From Heterohyrax brucei (lineage: Eukaryota; Chordata; Mammalia; Hyracoidea; Procaviidae): 64,000 bases of DNA. The translations under genes were made by a program, and so were the position numbers. Positions 21,740 through 32,413 of this stretch are shown here, piece by piece. Every line of letters begins with the position of its first letter. Position 1 is the stretch's first letter. The stretch is taken from NCBI GenBank assembly GCA_028571685.1, contig CM053148.1, positions 90,046,001-90,110,000 of the forward strand, written 5' to 3'. The notes under the pieces were generated by a model. It searched no databases, was not told where the DNA came from, and saw nothing but the letters and a program-made list of their open reading frames with translations.

Positions 21740-22933
21740 CACAGAGTGCACACAGTCACTTTCGCAACGTTGTCTTTAGACAAAACGAAGCCCAAAGTCA
21801 AGGGATAGAAAAGCTCAGGGAGGGGAAAAATCATTCTTCTTCCAAACCTGTCACCTTCTTTAGGTCAATAAAGATTCGCTGTTAAACTGAGGTGATAGAG
21901 GAAAAAGAAGTAAGGGAGAGAACAGAGCAAATGAGTATATCTAATATATTCTTTAAGGTTCTGTTGTGCTGTTCCCTCCTATTTATCATTTTATTTATTT
22001 GACCATAAGGGAGATGAGAATATCTTACAGGCCAATTGTGACGGGAATTTGAAGACTATAAAATTAGGAAATAAAAGCTGAAGAATAACCTACCATAATT
22101 CAGTACTACCACCCCTCACTTTGAAAATAAATTGTGAGATATTTTTACCATCGAAATAAATGCTTCACAAAGTGGTCTTCGTATGGATTACTCCCAAATT
22201 CACACAATGGAAATTATTTTTTTATTAAAATCTATCCATGCAGGAAACAAGAATTGATCCTGCTCTGACAGTCGACTTTTATATTATACACAAATGTTCT
22301 CTAAGGAAATAGTCTGTGAACATAAGAAAAATACTCCTTGGTTTTAAAAGTCCCATTAAAAATTATTTTTACTTTAAATGTATTTAAAATATGTTCATAA
22401 CTACTACTCAACAGTAGCAGTTTTCAGCATTCCTACAAAATTATGCCTTGTATTTGGAAGTACAAAGTAATGCAAACTTTCAATTATATTTATTCTGAAA
22501 CTGCAGGTAACCAAGATCTTTGGAATGGAATAACTTGGCATTGGTTTCAGTGATAGAAGAGTTGCTACCTCAAGTTTTAAAAGATAAAGCTTACATTTAA
22601 TTCATGGAGTTTCAAGAATTATTTCTTTACATGAGATTCCCTAAAACCACAGATGGGGGCATCTGTTAAGAGGACGGTTGTCCAAGCTAGTCTCCACTCT
22701 ACTATAGCAGAAGCTCTAGAGGTGGTACCTGGAACTCTGTATCTTCATGAGTACTCTGTGCCTCACAGAAAGCTTTATCATGTGACGTGTTTTTGTTTAA
22801 TTCTAGATTTTTGCAGGCTGAAACTCACGTAACATTGGTGTTTTCAAAACAAAACAAATTCTGATTAAATCAAGAGAAGAGCACAAAAGGATTCTTATAC
22901 TTACGAAAATTATCTTTCTGTAACTATACTTGT
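21740..22933. other. Mostly unassigned; possible MER5-like remnant at 22660-22790
   Basis: GAAGCTCTAGAGGTGGTACC, GAACTCTGTATCTTCATGAG loosely follows the order of a MER5/hAT-type repeat (TCAGAATCTCTGGGGGTGGG, ATCTGCATT). The match is weak. Nothing else is recognised. Confidence 0.25.
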
Positions 22934-22986
22934 CTTAGGCTGGGTTCTCTAGAGAAGCAAAACCAGTCAAGCATATAAATATGATG

Positions 22987-23144
22987 TCGTTGTTGTGTAC
23001 CATCTAGTTGATTCTGACTGCTGGAAACCTTATAGGACAGAGTACAACTACCCCATAGAGTTTCAAAGAAGCTGCTGGTGGATTCAAACTGCCTGCCTTT
23101 TGGTTAGCAGCCAAGCTCTTGACTGCTTCACTAGAAGGACTCCA
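22987..23144 (-). mobile_element. AfroSINE inside an L1M-like segment
   Basis: The tail complement AGTTGATTCTGACTGCTGGA and reversed head GCTTCACTAGAAGGACTCC are both present. Similar ATAAAT/ATAAAA runs on the two sides may be a decayed target duplication. Confidence 0.85.
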
Positions 23145-23571
23145 TAAAAATACAGTCAGCGAGATTTATATTAAAGAAATGGCTTACCTGTTTGTAGAGG
23201 CTGGAACACAGGTCAGGCTGGAGGCTTCTGATTTGCACAGGTGTAGGGACTGGTGAACCTAAGACGGCCAAGTTAGACAGCTGGGCTCTGGCTCACAGAC
23301 TGAGAAGACCAATGTTCCAGAAGGCAAAAGGAGAGATACTAGTTCGAGTTCCAAGGATCAGAGGGCAGAGGAATAGTAGCTAGCTGCAGCTGTAAGACCC
23401 AGTTCAAGCAAAGGCCTACAAGCCCTGCCTGTGAGTCCACATGTGTTAGATGCAGGCCACACTCCCGAGGAAACTGCCTTTCAACTGACTGACTACTCAC
23501 AGCAGATTCCCATCTTGGAGGTGATCACACTCTGTCTAATGTCATCACGGAAGTGATCACATCATCACACC

Positions 23572-23733
23572 ATACCCAACCCAACCCATTGCTGTCAAGT
23601 TGATTCCAATGCATAGTGATTATAGGACAGAGTAGAATGGCCCCATAGAGTTTCCAAGGAGCTCCCGTTGGATTTGGACTGCCGACCTTTGGGTTAGCAG
23701 CAGTAACACTTAACCACTGCCAAACTACAGCCT
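23572..23733 (-). mobile_element. AfroSINE, second insertion in the same LINE segment
   Basis: It starts with the T-rich tail complement (CCCAACCCAACCC), then GTCAAGTTGATTCCAATGC, and ends CACTTAACCACTGCCAAAC. The host LINE resumes with GCCCAGCCAAGTTGATAC. Confidence 0.86.
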
Positions 23734-23785
23734 GACCACCAAGCCACTGGAAATAATTGCCCAGCCAAGTTGATACACAATCTTT

Positions 23786-24582
23786 AATAATCATAATATT
23801 TGCTATTGTTTAACAGAAATAAAACACGATGAGAGATAAGTCACTAACTTTGCTATTACAATATACCACAGGTTTGTCTATCAAAGCTACCAGGCATTTA
23901 GAAGTAGTTTTGATGTAGCAGATCCCAGCTTGTCTAGTATCAGCCACAATACAGAGATGCTTAGAACCACACAAGGAAATTAAAAATAAATAAATAAATA
24001 AATTTTGATCTGGATGTCGTTACATGCTTTAGAGAAACCATCTGTAGAGTAGGGAGATAAAAAAAGAGGAAAGAAATCCAGCTTATTTTCAGTATTGAAA
24101 GTAACACTTCTGATAGTTTTTTTTTTAATGTAAAATTACAGTATTCATTCTAAGTGATATCAGGGGCTCAACATTTTGATTCAGAAGAGTGCCAAGCCAC
24201 GTGCTGTTGAGTCAGAAGAGTGAGTGAAATTAAAAATTGTGTAGGTAATAGTGTCCATGATTCTCTTTCCACTTAGGACACATGGATTAGTCCTTTCTAC
24301 AATAATAGCAAAACGATGAAGGATGATTCTGACCTACAGAACAGTTTTGGGGGCAATGATACTGGATGACGGCTACTGTCAAGTTAATTACAGTGAATCA
24401 TGACCATCAGTTCCTTGTCTGGATCATCTTTTCAGAAGAAAATCAAGGACTAAGTCTTTTTCCTATAATTTTCCTTTTTACTTTTAAGAAAAATTACTGC
24501 GATCAAAGAAATCTGTAAGAATTTCGGATGTGATTTTAAAGTTTCACTGCAAATTATTTCATTTTTTAGCTTGGCTAATTAG
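23786..24582. other. Unassigned; AfroSINE tail scrap at 24189-24220
   Basis: AGTGCCAAGCCACGTGCTGT, TGAGTCAGAAG is a reverse-oriented SINE 3'-tail scrap. An (AAAT)n tract lies at about 23983-24003. The rest is unassigned. Confidence 0.4.
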
Positions 24583-24712
24583 GCATGTGATATCGTTAGC
24601 CAAAGCTAGCCAAGTGCCATCAACTCAGATCCTACTCACAGCCCCTAGCATCGCCATGAGTCAGATCCGACTCGACGGCACTTGGCTAGTTTTGGCTAAT
24701 GGTATCACATGC
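24583..24712. repeat. Long inverted repeat (hairpin) containing two AfroSINE tails
   Basis: The left arm 24583-24638 and right arm 24657-24712 are reverse complements at 47 of 56 positions, and three of the nine mismatches are G:T pairs. They are separated by an 18-base loop. Each arm carries a SINE 3' tail (GCCAAGTGCCATCAACTCAG on the left, GACTCGACGGCACTTGGC on the right). The pairing extends about 25 bases further into non-SINE sequence (GCATGTGATA against TATCACATGC). A transcript would form a stem about 56 bp long. Confidence 0.85.
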
Positions 24713-25337
24713 TTAAGTACAAGTGTTTGAATGCATTTCTATTAGAAATACTCACTAAATTATTTAAAATAAAACAAAATAATATCCCTATTAATCATTG
24801 ACAAATGCTGTCTATATTATTAAGGAGACTCTTCTTGGTCATAAACTGTCATCCGCTGATAGATCTGTGAGTCAGCATTTGCTCTTTTATCTCTCTTCAG
24901 TAGCTTCCCTTTTCCTTACCTTTCTCCCCAGCCTGACTTCAGTGGAATTTCTAGAACTGCATGTGATTGCCAGTGAAATGCAGAAACAAAGGCCAAGGAG
25001 CTCAGGAAAGTGTTCAAGGTTACGGCAGCCCTGGTATTTCCAAAAGGACACAGTGACCTGGAAATTTGGTTTCACTTATGTTTTTCTTATTGTAAAAAAG
25101 CTAGAAGTGGCAGACTGTGAAGAAAGAGAATTTGAGAACCTACTAAAGAAATGTATTAACTTGTGAATTGCCATTTTCATTTATCCTCTTTAATGTTTTT
25201 AAAGACACATTTGTATTCAGCTTCAGTGTTCTCTTATGCCTTTCAGGGACTAATGAAGTGAACGACACACTGGAATTCAGCATTCTGGAGGTTTTCCTGC
25301 TGTCTTGTTGTAACATAATGGCTACGCATTAGGAAAT
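24713..25337. other. Unassigned sequence with an open frame
   Basis: The plus strand is open for 122 codons at 24798-25166, with no recognisable domain. A pyrimidine tract ending in CAG lies at about 24912-24931. No repeat family is recognised. Confidence 0.35.
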
Positions 25338-25543
25338 GAGCCCTGGTGGCGTATCAGTTAAGTACTCACCAGCTAACTGACAGGTCAGTAGTTCAAAGCC
25401 ACCAGCTACTCTGCGGAAAAGATGGGCCAATCTGCTTCCATAGAGATTATAGCCTTGGAAAAACTATGGTGCCATTCTAGTCTTTTCTATAGGGTCGCCA
25501 TCAGTCGGAATTGATTTGATGACAAAGGTTGTTTTGGTTTGGG
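25338..25543 (+). mobile_element. AfroSINE, long type, complete
   Basis: It runs GAGCCCTGGTGGCGTATCAG, GTAGTTCAAAGCCACC, then the module AATCTGCTTCCATAGAGATT with ATAGCCTTGGAAAAAC, then TATAGGGTCGCCATCAGTCG. It ends in a GTTTTGGTTTGGG tail. It is a good example of the longer subfamily. Confidence 0.87.
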
Positions 25544-25804
25544 ATTATAAGTGTTAGGATGTGTGTGATAAGAGATGACAAATTTGAGATAGAGGCAACT
25601 TAGAATACACCTCTTGACAGATACACAGAGAAAAGAAAGGAAGAGATAGCTATTGTCAAGCCAATGATTCCTTCTAGTCCTGCTGGATAAACTGGAATAA
25701 AGAGGTGGAGGTTCATAAGTCTCTTCAGTGTGGGGGAAAAAAAAAGTGAGGGGGTGGGGGAGTAAAACTCTACAGAGTTTCCAAGTTATATTTTTTAGGA
25801 TATA

Positions 25805-26371
25805 CGAGGTCCAACAATTAAGTTTGTATACTTAATTATTGTGAACTTAAGTCTGGGAACTTAATTGTTCTAAGTGTTATATACCTCTTTGCTCAATATC
25901 ACAATCATCGCTTTCAAAATACTCCCCTTGGGAGGCTGTGTTCAAAAGCCAGAGCCTATTCCACCCTTCAAAGCTATTTTGGAAGTCTTTCTGAAATGGC
26001 TACTGCACACAGTGGTGTGAGGACAAGTTCCCAAATTTAATAGTATAGTTGTCTGCAAAGGAATTTTTAAGCCACTAAACAAATAACTGCACTGGAACAC
26101 CCTCCCTACTCACCTGATCTGGCCCCCAGTGACTTTTTTCCTTTATCCATACATAGAGAACATATTGAAAGGAAGACATTTGGAAGATGTTCAGGACATC
26201 GAGGGTAATACAACAACTCTGAAGGCCATTCGGGATAGTTACCCAACTGTTTTGAAGGGTGGACTAGGCACTGACATCAGTAGATAGCTTCCCAAGAGGA
26301 GAACTTCGAAGGTGACCTTAGTGATACTCAGCAATGAGGATGTGTCTACAAACTTAATTGGCAGTCCTCTC
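25805..26371. mobile_element. Palindromic mariner derivative, copy C (inverted relative to A, B, D, E)
   Basis: A TA and a well-kept terminal repeat (CGAGGTCCAACAATTAAG) open the element. The short arm is on the left (to about 25998, CTGAAATGGC), then a centre (CACAGTGGTGTGAGGAC), then the long arm. The long arm reads sense to transposase: GGAACACCCTCCCTACTCAC, GAAAGGAAGACATTTGG, TTTTGAAGGGTGGACTAGGC. The right end is GGCAGTCCTCTCATG followed by TA. The terminal ATTAAG block appears duplicated near 25816-25870. Confidence 0.76.
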
Positions 26372-26631
26372 ATGTAGAACTGTCAGTCCTCAGATCCCTA
26401 GTGTAGAGCCAAGCAATACCTCAGTGCATTTACACCACTGTGTACATATGAATTGGCAAATTTAGCTTTATGAGGTTAGAAGAATACACAAACATATTCA
26501 GAGAAAGTATTTATGTAATACCACAAGCTTTTTCTGCATTTCTTCACCATGAACAATTTCCCAGCAGTGAACATGAGAAAAATACATAAATTTCATCTTC
26601 CCTCGGTGTGTATTTATTCATTCATTCAATT

Positions 26632-26786
26632 ATTTATTAAGAGCCTATTTGTATTCCACACCATTCTAGTTACTTGGTATCACTGATGAACCAAAGAAAG
26701 AGTCTCTGTTTCAGGGATCTTACATTCTAGTGGCGGGAGACACAACGGTAAGCAATAAACCTAATAAGTACATATGATATGTTATT
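26632..26786 (+). repeat. Ancient LINE-like repeat, left part
   Basis: TTATTAAGAGCCTATTTGTA, ACCATTCTAGTTACTTGG, GATCTTACATTCTAGTGG, AGCAATAAACCTAATAAG is the widespread mammalian motif series (TGTGCCAGGCACTGTTCTAG, GCTTACATTCTAGTGGG). It is interrupted by the next element and resumes at about 27320. Confidence 0.5.
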
Positions 26787-27268
26787 TAGTTGGGTTCACT
26801 AGAGAAGCAAAACCAGTAAAGGATAGAACTATATATAGAAAGAGAGATTCATGTCAAGGAGATGGCTCACGCAGTTCTAGAGGCTACAGAGTTCCAAGTC
26901 CATGGGTCAGGATAGAGGCTTCTCTAGACTCGTGTAGCAGCAGAGACGGGCGAACCAATGATCAGCAGGGTGGAGAACAAGGCTGTTGCTAAGTCTATGA
27001 AGATCAGTCAATTCCCAGACTGATGGAAAAGACTGCAAGTAAGCTGCTAGCTCAAGAGTCAGCAAAACCCCTGAGCTCTATCAGAACATCAGCTCACACT
27101 TGATTCAGGCCACACAAAGAAATTCCCCTTCAATCAATTGGCTACTCACAGCATATCCCATTATGGGGGTGATCATACACATCACATCTTGACAGGAAAG
27201 TGATTATAACATCACACATCTGCCAAAAAACACAGAGAATCATGGTGTAGCCAAGTTGACACACAATA
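26787..27268 (-). mobile_element. L1M-like LINE 3' end
   Basis: GTTGGGTTCACTAGAGAAGC, CAGTTCTAGAGGC, CAATTGGCTACTCACAGCA, GTGTAGCCAAGTTGACACAC corresponds segment by segment to 22934-23785 without the SINEs. It separates two halves of an older repeat, so it inserted later. Confidence 0.62.
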
Positions 27269-27282
27269 TGAAGCATCACAGC

Positions 27283-27303
27283 GCCAAGCCAAATGCCGTC
27301 ACA
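27283..27303 (-). repeat. AfroSINE 3'-tail scrap
   Basis: GCGCCAAGCCAAATGCCGTC only; no body follows. Confidence 0.4.
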
Positions 27304-27319
27304 AGCATGTTAAAATTCA

Positions 27320-27830
27320 CTGGAACTGTTTCAAAAGGAAAAATGCAGAGCAGGATAGGGAGACATCTGTAGGATTGGGATGTGGTGGGGGAACAGAGTA
27401 CATCCTTAGATGAGGTAGATTGGAAAGACCCTGTTGAGAAAGTGTCATCTCAGCTGACTTGAAGGAGGTGGAGGAGTTAGGTAAGCATGAGTCTTTGGAA
27501 AAAGTGTTCCAAGCAGAACAAATTTGTCGAACAGCTGTCCTGAGGAATTCCTCTGTGTTCACAGATCAGCAGAGTAGCAGAAGATAGGTCAAATATTAAC
27601 AGGGGATCCTACGGCCATCATACAAAATGTATTCTTTACTCTGATTGAAATGGGAATTGATTGCAAGTTTTTGAGCACCCGAGTGACATGATCTGACTTA
27701 AATATTTAAAGAAGTGAAGGCAATTTTCAAAACAAATAGACTGTGTAAGGGAGAGGTAGAAGCAAGGAGACCATTTAGCTGGCAATTGCAGTAATACAGA
27801 CAAGTGATCGTGGTGGCTCAGACCAGCAGG
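27320..27830 (+). repeat. Ancient LINE-like repeat, right part
   Basis: CAGCTGACTTGAAGGAGGTG, GTGTTCCAAGCAGAAC, GAGCACCCGAGTGACATGAT, AGAAGCAAGGAGACCATTTA continues the series begun at 26632. The order matches the old mammalian repeat with motifs such as AGAGCATTCCAGGCAGAGG and GAGTGACATGATCTGA. Confidence 0.5.
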
Positions 27831-28419
27831 GAGAGAGGGAAACGGGGTTAGCACAGCTCCAAGCTACTTCATTTTCTTTCTTCAATTTCTTGGAGGAAAA
27901 AAAAAATGAAAAGACCAGAGGAAAAAATAGTAACCAGCCATATAAAATTCTTATTTTGCTTTTAATCATAAGTATATCTCTGATGTAGGAAGTTATGGGA
28001 AAAATAGAACATCTGTGAACTCGACTGGGAGAAAAGCAATTACAGCATCAAATAAAATCTTGTGTTCCCCAGCCAATAACAGAAATAACTGCCTATGCCA
28101 CTTCTAAATGTATCTATAAATCATACATGGAGTTGTTTCTTGTTGAGTATGTGCATGCATATATATATGTATATGTATATATATACATGTATAAAGTGTA
28201 TCTTTTTTCATCAGCATTTAATTTTTAATGTTTAATTATACATAATTTAGCCCACCATATGAGTGAAATTTAGCCATTCTTGATTATGGTTATCAAGGAA
28301 ATGTTACAATGTTGAGGCATATGCAAACTGAAACCTTAGTAAGAGAGTGTCATATTTTGTGAAACGTTTTAGAAACTTAGAAGATCAAACATTTAGCAGA
28401 AATTAAAATACAGCAATGT
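27831..28419. other. Unassigned; AT microsatellite
   Basis: A degenerate (TA)n/(TATG)n tract lies at about 28155-28193. The rest has no recognised content. Confidence 0.5.
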
Positions 28420-28578
28420 TACCCATACCCAGTGCCGCTGAGTTGATTCCAGCTCAGGGACTCTATAGGACAGAGTAGAACTGCCCAAAAAAGTTTCTAA
28501 GGGGTGCCTGCTGGATTCAAACTGCTGACCTTTTGATTATCAGCTGTAGCACTTAGTCACTCTACCACAAGGGTTTCC
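28420..28578 (-). mobile_element. AfroSINE, full length
   Basis: GCTGAGTTGATTCCAGCTCA to TCTACCACAAGGGTTTCC. The body block ACTGCCCAAAAAAGTTTC is altered. Confidence 0.88.
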
Positions 28579-28725
28579 ACAGCAATATTAGGAGTTGGAT
28601 ATTGATTCATGAGAGCTATCATTGTCATTATAGGGAAATATAAATCTGTACAACTTCTTAGAACTCAGTTTGATGTAATTTGTAAAACTAAGGATTTACG
28701 TAATATGTGTTAAGTATAATCTGCT

Positions 28726-28865
28726 TCCCACTGCTGCAGAGTTGATTCTGACTCACAGTGACCCTACAGGACAGAGTAGAGTTTCCAAGGAGCCCCTGGT
28801 AGATTTAAACTCCAAACCTTTTGGTTAACAGCTGCAGTGCTTGACCACTACGCCACCAGGGTTTC
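28726..28865 (-). mobile_element. AfroSINE, with a short internal deletion
   Basis: AGAGTTGATTCTGACTCACA to CTACGCCACCAGGGTTTCC, but the AACTGCCCCATA stretch is absent (ACAGAGTAGAGTTTCC). Confidence 0.87.
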
Positions 28866-29199
28866 CATATATGATACAAGTCTCAGTTATTCCATATATA
28901 TGTAGTGTGTGTGAAACTGTGCACATACATACACACAGACAAGAGAAGATTGTCCGTTTCAGCTGTTTGTTGTAACAAAGCATGCATAGTCTCCTAAATG
29001 TCTGCCAGCAAAAGTCTTTGTTCACAATGGTTTTGATGTTGAAATGGGTGGAAATACAGGCAAAGGATGTGTATCAGATGGAGGCAGAAACAGAGTAAGC
29101 AAAGGCATAAAGCTAGGAAAGTACAGGTATATCATAGAAAGAATCCACAGCAGCTAGAATGTGATTTGTAAGAGATACAGCATGTGGCCAGCCCCCATC
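28866..29199. other. Mostly unassigned; faint similarity to the ancient repeat
   Basis: GTAAGCAAAGGCATAAAGC (about 29095-29113) resembles a motif of the old LINE-like repeat (CATGTGCAAAGGC). No gene is seen. Confidence 0.3.
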
Positions 29200-29565
29200 C
29201 TTCAGTAGCTTGCATGTTGCTATCATGCTGGAAGCTATACCACTGGGGTAGCAAGAACAGGTTTCAACAGAGTTTCCAGACTAAGAAAGACTAGGAAGAA
29301 AGGCCTGGTGATCAACTTCCAAAAATTAGCTATTGAAAATCCTTCTGATCATAACAGAATATTTCCTGCTATAGTGCTAGAAGCTGAGCCCTCTAGGTTT
29401 GGAACACAGCCAAAAAACAGCAACTGAAGCAACGGACTTGAATGTGACAATGATGCAAAGATGGTGCAGGATCCAGGATCCAGGACTAGGCAAATTTCTT
29501 CCTGTTGCGCTTCGGGTTGCTACGAGTCAGCAACAACTGGACAGCAACTAACAATACAATAGTGT
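29200..29565 (+). mobile_element. RTE-like LINE with internal deletion
   Basis: The order is: AGCTTGCATGTTGCTATCAT, GCTGGAAGCTATACCACTGG, GTTTCCAGACTAAGAAAGAC, GAAGAAAGGCCTGGTGATCA, CTGATCATAACAGAATATTT, GTGCTAGAAGCTGAGCCC, then the 3' end GTTGCTACGAGTCAGCAACA with ACAGCAACTAACAATAC. These are the 5' region and the 3' terminus of the RTE-class element of afrotherians as I recall it. The endonuclease and reverse-transcriptase coding part (about 3 kb) is missing. Confidence 0.6.
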
Positions 29566-30750
29566 GCGAAGACATATTTAAAATAAAAATATGTGGCCAG
29601 TATGGCGGATGAGCACATGAGATTTCAGCCATGTAATGGTTAAAATCCTGGGGCAGATGGCCATGTGGTTTGCATACTGACATCATCATAACAGGCATGT
29701 GTCCGTAACTTGATCAATCCCTGCTTAGAAGGAAATAAAGGATTTCAAATCAAAGACATCTGCTGGGACCGTGAGTACCTTGTTTACCAAATCCAGGGAC
29801 AGGAAAAGCCTGCTGCAGCTCAGCTGTGATTGCACTGCCATAATTAGAAAATAATATCTGATTTCATGGGAAATCAAGAAAACAAGGACAGCATGAAATA
29901 CCAAAATGGAAAGCGGCCACAAAGAGTGATTTCAAGCATAATTGTTTCAGTCTTTTCTCTTTCATTCAAATCAAGAACAAAAGAGTAGTAATCAGAGAGG
30001 TGGATATAGTTTTCATATTTTTAGGAACAATGTAATTTAGATCTGAACAAAAATATTGTTCTCAAACTAAACCACAAACACTATGAAACATTGGAAAACA
30101 TCTGCTTAGACAGTCCCATTACATCTTAAAATATTTTCTTTGACATTTGGCCAAGTGTGTCTTTTTCTCCTTCTCTGGTTTTTGCAAGCTATGTCAGAGA
30201 CAATTTTCATATAATCAACACTTATATCCCCATATGATTTTCAAAGGGTTATGTTTCTTTAGCAGTGTTAATGTGAAGTCAATAATACTAAACATGACTT
30301 AAGAAGATATGAAGCATTACCATGACTGTCATTTAAAGCCTTTATCAAAGTTCCATCTGTGCAGCTGCCCTTCTGAGTACTACTGGAAGTGCCTTAGCAG
30401 ATACACTACTTTTACATCGGCTATTTAAAAATTCAAGAGCAATAAAGGTAAAAAAGAAACAAATAACAAAAAGAAAATAAAAAAGGAAATAACAGTTCTC
30501 CATGAAAAGGTGTATGAAGGCAAAGAGGCCAATCTTTAGTAAAAATTTGTACATTCATGCAATGAATTTAATCATCATCATATTCCAAGGAGTCTAGTAT
30601 CACTCTCCTTTCTTGCCAAAGTAGAAAAATTGTGGGTCGCAGAACTTTAACAACATGGACAGAATAGTTAGTGGAAAATGCTAGCCCAGATTTTGTTAGC
30701 CCAAAGCTCTGATAGTTGATATCAATTTCAAAATATATTAATCTAGAATC
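29566..30750. other. Unassigned AT-rich sequence
   Basis: Nothing recognised over 1.2 kb on either strand. Confidence 0.45.
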
Positions 30751-30901
30751 CACTGCTGTAGACTCAATCCCAACTCATTGAAACCCTGTAGACAGAGTAG
30801 AACTGCCCCACAGAGTTTTCAAGGAGCACCTGGCCGATGTGAACTGCTGACGCTTTCATTAGCAGAGGTAGCACTTAATCAGCAGGCCACTAGGCTTTCC
30901 T
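30751..30901 (-). mobile_element. AfroSINE, full length
   Basis: CACTGCTGTAGACTCAATCC, AGAACTGCCCCACAGAG, GGCCACTAGGCTTTCC. The B-box complement is mutated (GATGTGAACTGC). Confidence 0.87.
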
Positions 30902-31164
30902 GTTAAATATTGGTTTCTCTGAATCCTTTGAATTTTTGATACCAGTTATTCAAATAATCTCTTTTACTGCTGGGACTTCAAACAGGAAGCTTCCTGGATC
31001 CATTATCTTCCATCGCCAGACTCATATTCCTGGTATTTTCATTCCATAGGTAAATTCCTGGTAAATAGAAGCACCAGCAGGTGATTATAATACATTGGCT
31101 TTATTAATCACACTTTTAATAAATAAGTAATACATACATACATACTTAAATACTGTTCCCCTGG

Positions 31165-31430
31165 GAAGTTTTCTTTGATCTCTGAAGGCAGGCAAAGGCA
31201 CAGCTCTGGTATGTTCCCACAGCCCTTTCTGAGTGTTTCTTTGCAATATCACCCATTCTATTGCTATAATCACCCCTTTGCTTCTGGGGTTCCTTTAGTT
31301 CTTATTAGGGGCGGTGGCTGTTTATTAGTAGTCTTTGCTTACTCTGAAGACAACTCAGTACTTGGGACGAAGTAAAAGCTAAATAAATACTTGTCTGGAT
31401 GGATTAAATTAATGAATGCATACATTCACG
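31165..31430 (+). mobile_element. L2 LINE 3' end
   Basis: TTTCTTTGATCTCTGAAGGC resembles the L2 TTCCCTGACC region. TTGCTTACTCTGAAGAC, AAGCTAAATAAATACTTGTC and a run of GAATG units follow the L2 3' terminus order. The conserved GTAAGCTCCATGAG block is weak here. Confidence 0.5.
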
Positions 31431-31740
31431 AACAAATGGAAAATGCCGTTACTAAATGACTGGATGATTGACCGAATGACTTTGTCAATTTTGCCAGCCA
31501 GATTCTTTGTTGGAAATAATAGAATAAATTCTCACTGCTTGAAGCAGAAACCTAACTAATTAAGAATATATTAAAAAGCTTGTGGAATCCATGTAAGGTC
31601 TAGAAAAACAAGATTGCAACTCTGCTTCTGGGAAAATTATGTGTAGGAATATCCTCCCTCTCCCCCCACAACTGTTCTAAAGATAATACTCACGATGTGA
31701 TCACTGTTAAACCCATTAAAAAAAGCAAAAAAAAAAAAAA

Positions 31741-31897
31741 AACCTCGTTGCTGGCCAGTTGATTCCAACTCATAGTGACGCTATAGGCTGCAGTCGAAGT
31801 GTCCTATAGGGTTTCCAAGGAACACTGGGTGGGATTTGAACTGCTGACCTTTATATTAGCATCTGTAGCACTTAACCACTATGCCACCAGGGTTCCT
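31741..31897 (-). mobile_element. AfroSINE with long T-tail
   Basis: A run of about 16 A (31726-31741) on the plus strand is the complement of its T-rich 3' tail. GCCAGTTGATTCCAACTCAT to CTATGCCACCAGGGTTCC follows. An extra GG is present in CACTGGGTGGGATTTGAAC. Confidence 0.88.
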
Positions 31898-32258
31898 GTT
31901 GTCACTGGCACCAGCAAGCATTTAATAAGATGAATTTAAATGCAAATCAACCTCTATTTCTCCATCTGTAAGCTACTTCTGAATCCTTGTAAGCACTGCT
32001 GTGCACCAGCACCAAAATCTCTGTCATTACGTGCTCTGCCAATGCGCCAGCTTGGTGCATAGCCTGTGTCTGTGTTACTAGCTTTCAAATCAAAATTTCA
32101 CACAAGAGGATACAGTAGAAGAATCTTTAGTCAGTTGCCCACACTCTAGCTGCAAGAAAACTTGGGAATTTGAGATACTTCTCTTGAATACCGTGGGGGT
32201 TTATAAAAAGATGACAAATATATGACACGTATTGGCTTTATACGCTATATTAAAAAAA
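31898..32258. other. Unassigned sequence
   Basis: No recognised content between two minus-strand SINEs. Confidence 0.45.
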
Positions 32259-32413
32259 AGTTGCAGTTGATACCTACTCATAGCTAACCTGTAGGACACA
32301 GTAGAACAGCTCCATAGGGTTCCCAAGGGGTGCCTGATGGATTCGAACTGCTGACTTTGGGTGAACAGCCTTAGCACGCCTTAGCACTTAACCACTGTGA
32401 CAGCAGAACCTCA
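32259..32413 (-). mobile_element. AfroSINE with small internal duplication
   Basis: GCAGTTGATACCTACTCATA to CACTGTGACAGCAGAACC. The head carries a repeated CCTTAGCACG unit, probably a replication slip. Confidence 0.85.

Larger units (their letters stand above)
22934..23785 (-). mobile_element. L1M-like LINE 3' end, interrupted by two AfroSINEs
   Basis: CTTAGGCTGGGTTCTCTAGA, AGAAGCAAAACCAGTC opens the segment (the 3' end when read on minus). GAGGCTGGAACACAGGTCAG, CAGGCCACACTCC and CAGCCAAGTTGATACACA follow. SINEs at 22987-23144 and 23572-23733 split it into three pieces. The same family appears at 26787-27268 and in the opposite orientation at 48250-48869. Confidence 0.6.

Noticed and set aside
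24798-25166. 122-codon plus-strand open frame
   Set aside because: No recognised motif. The length is not exceptional for 64 kb of six-frame sequence, and a nearby pyrimidine-AG is not enough to call an exon.
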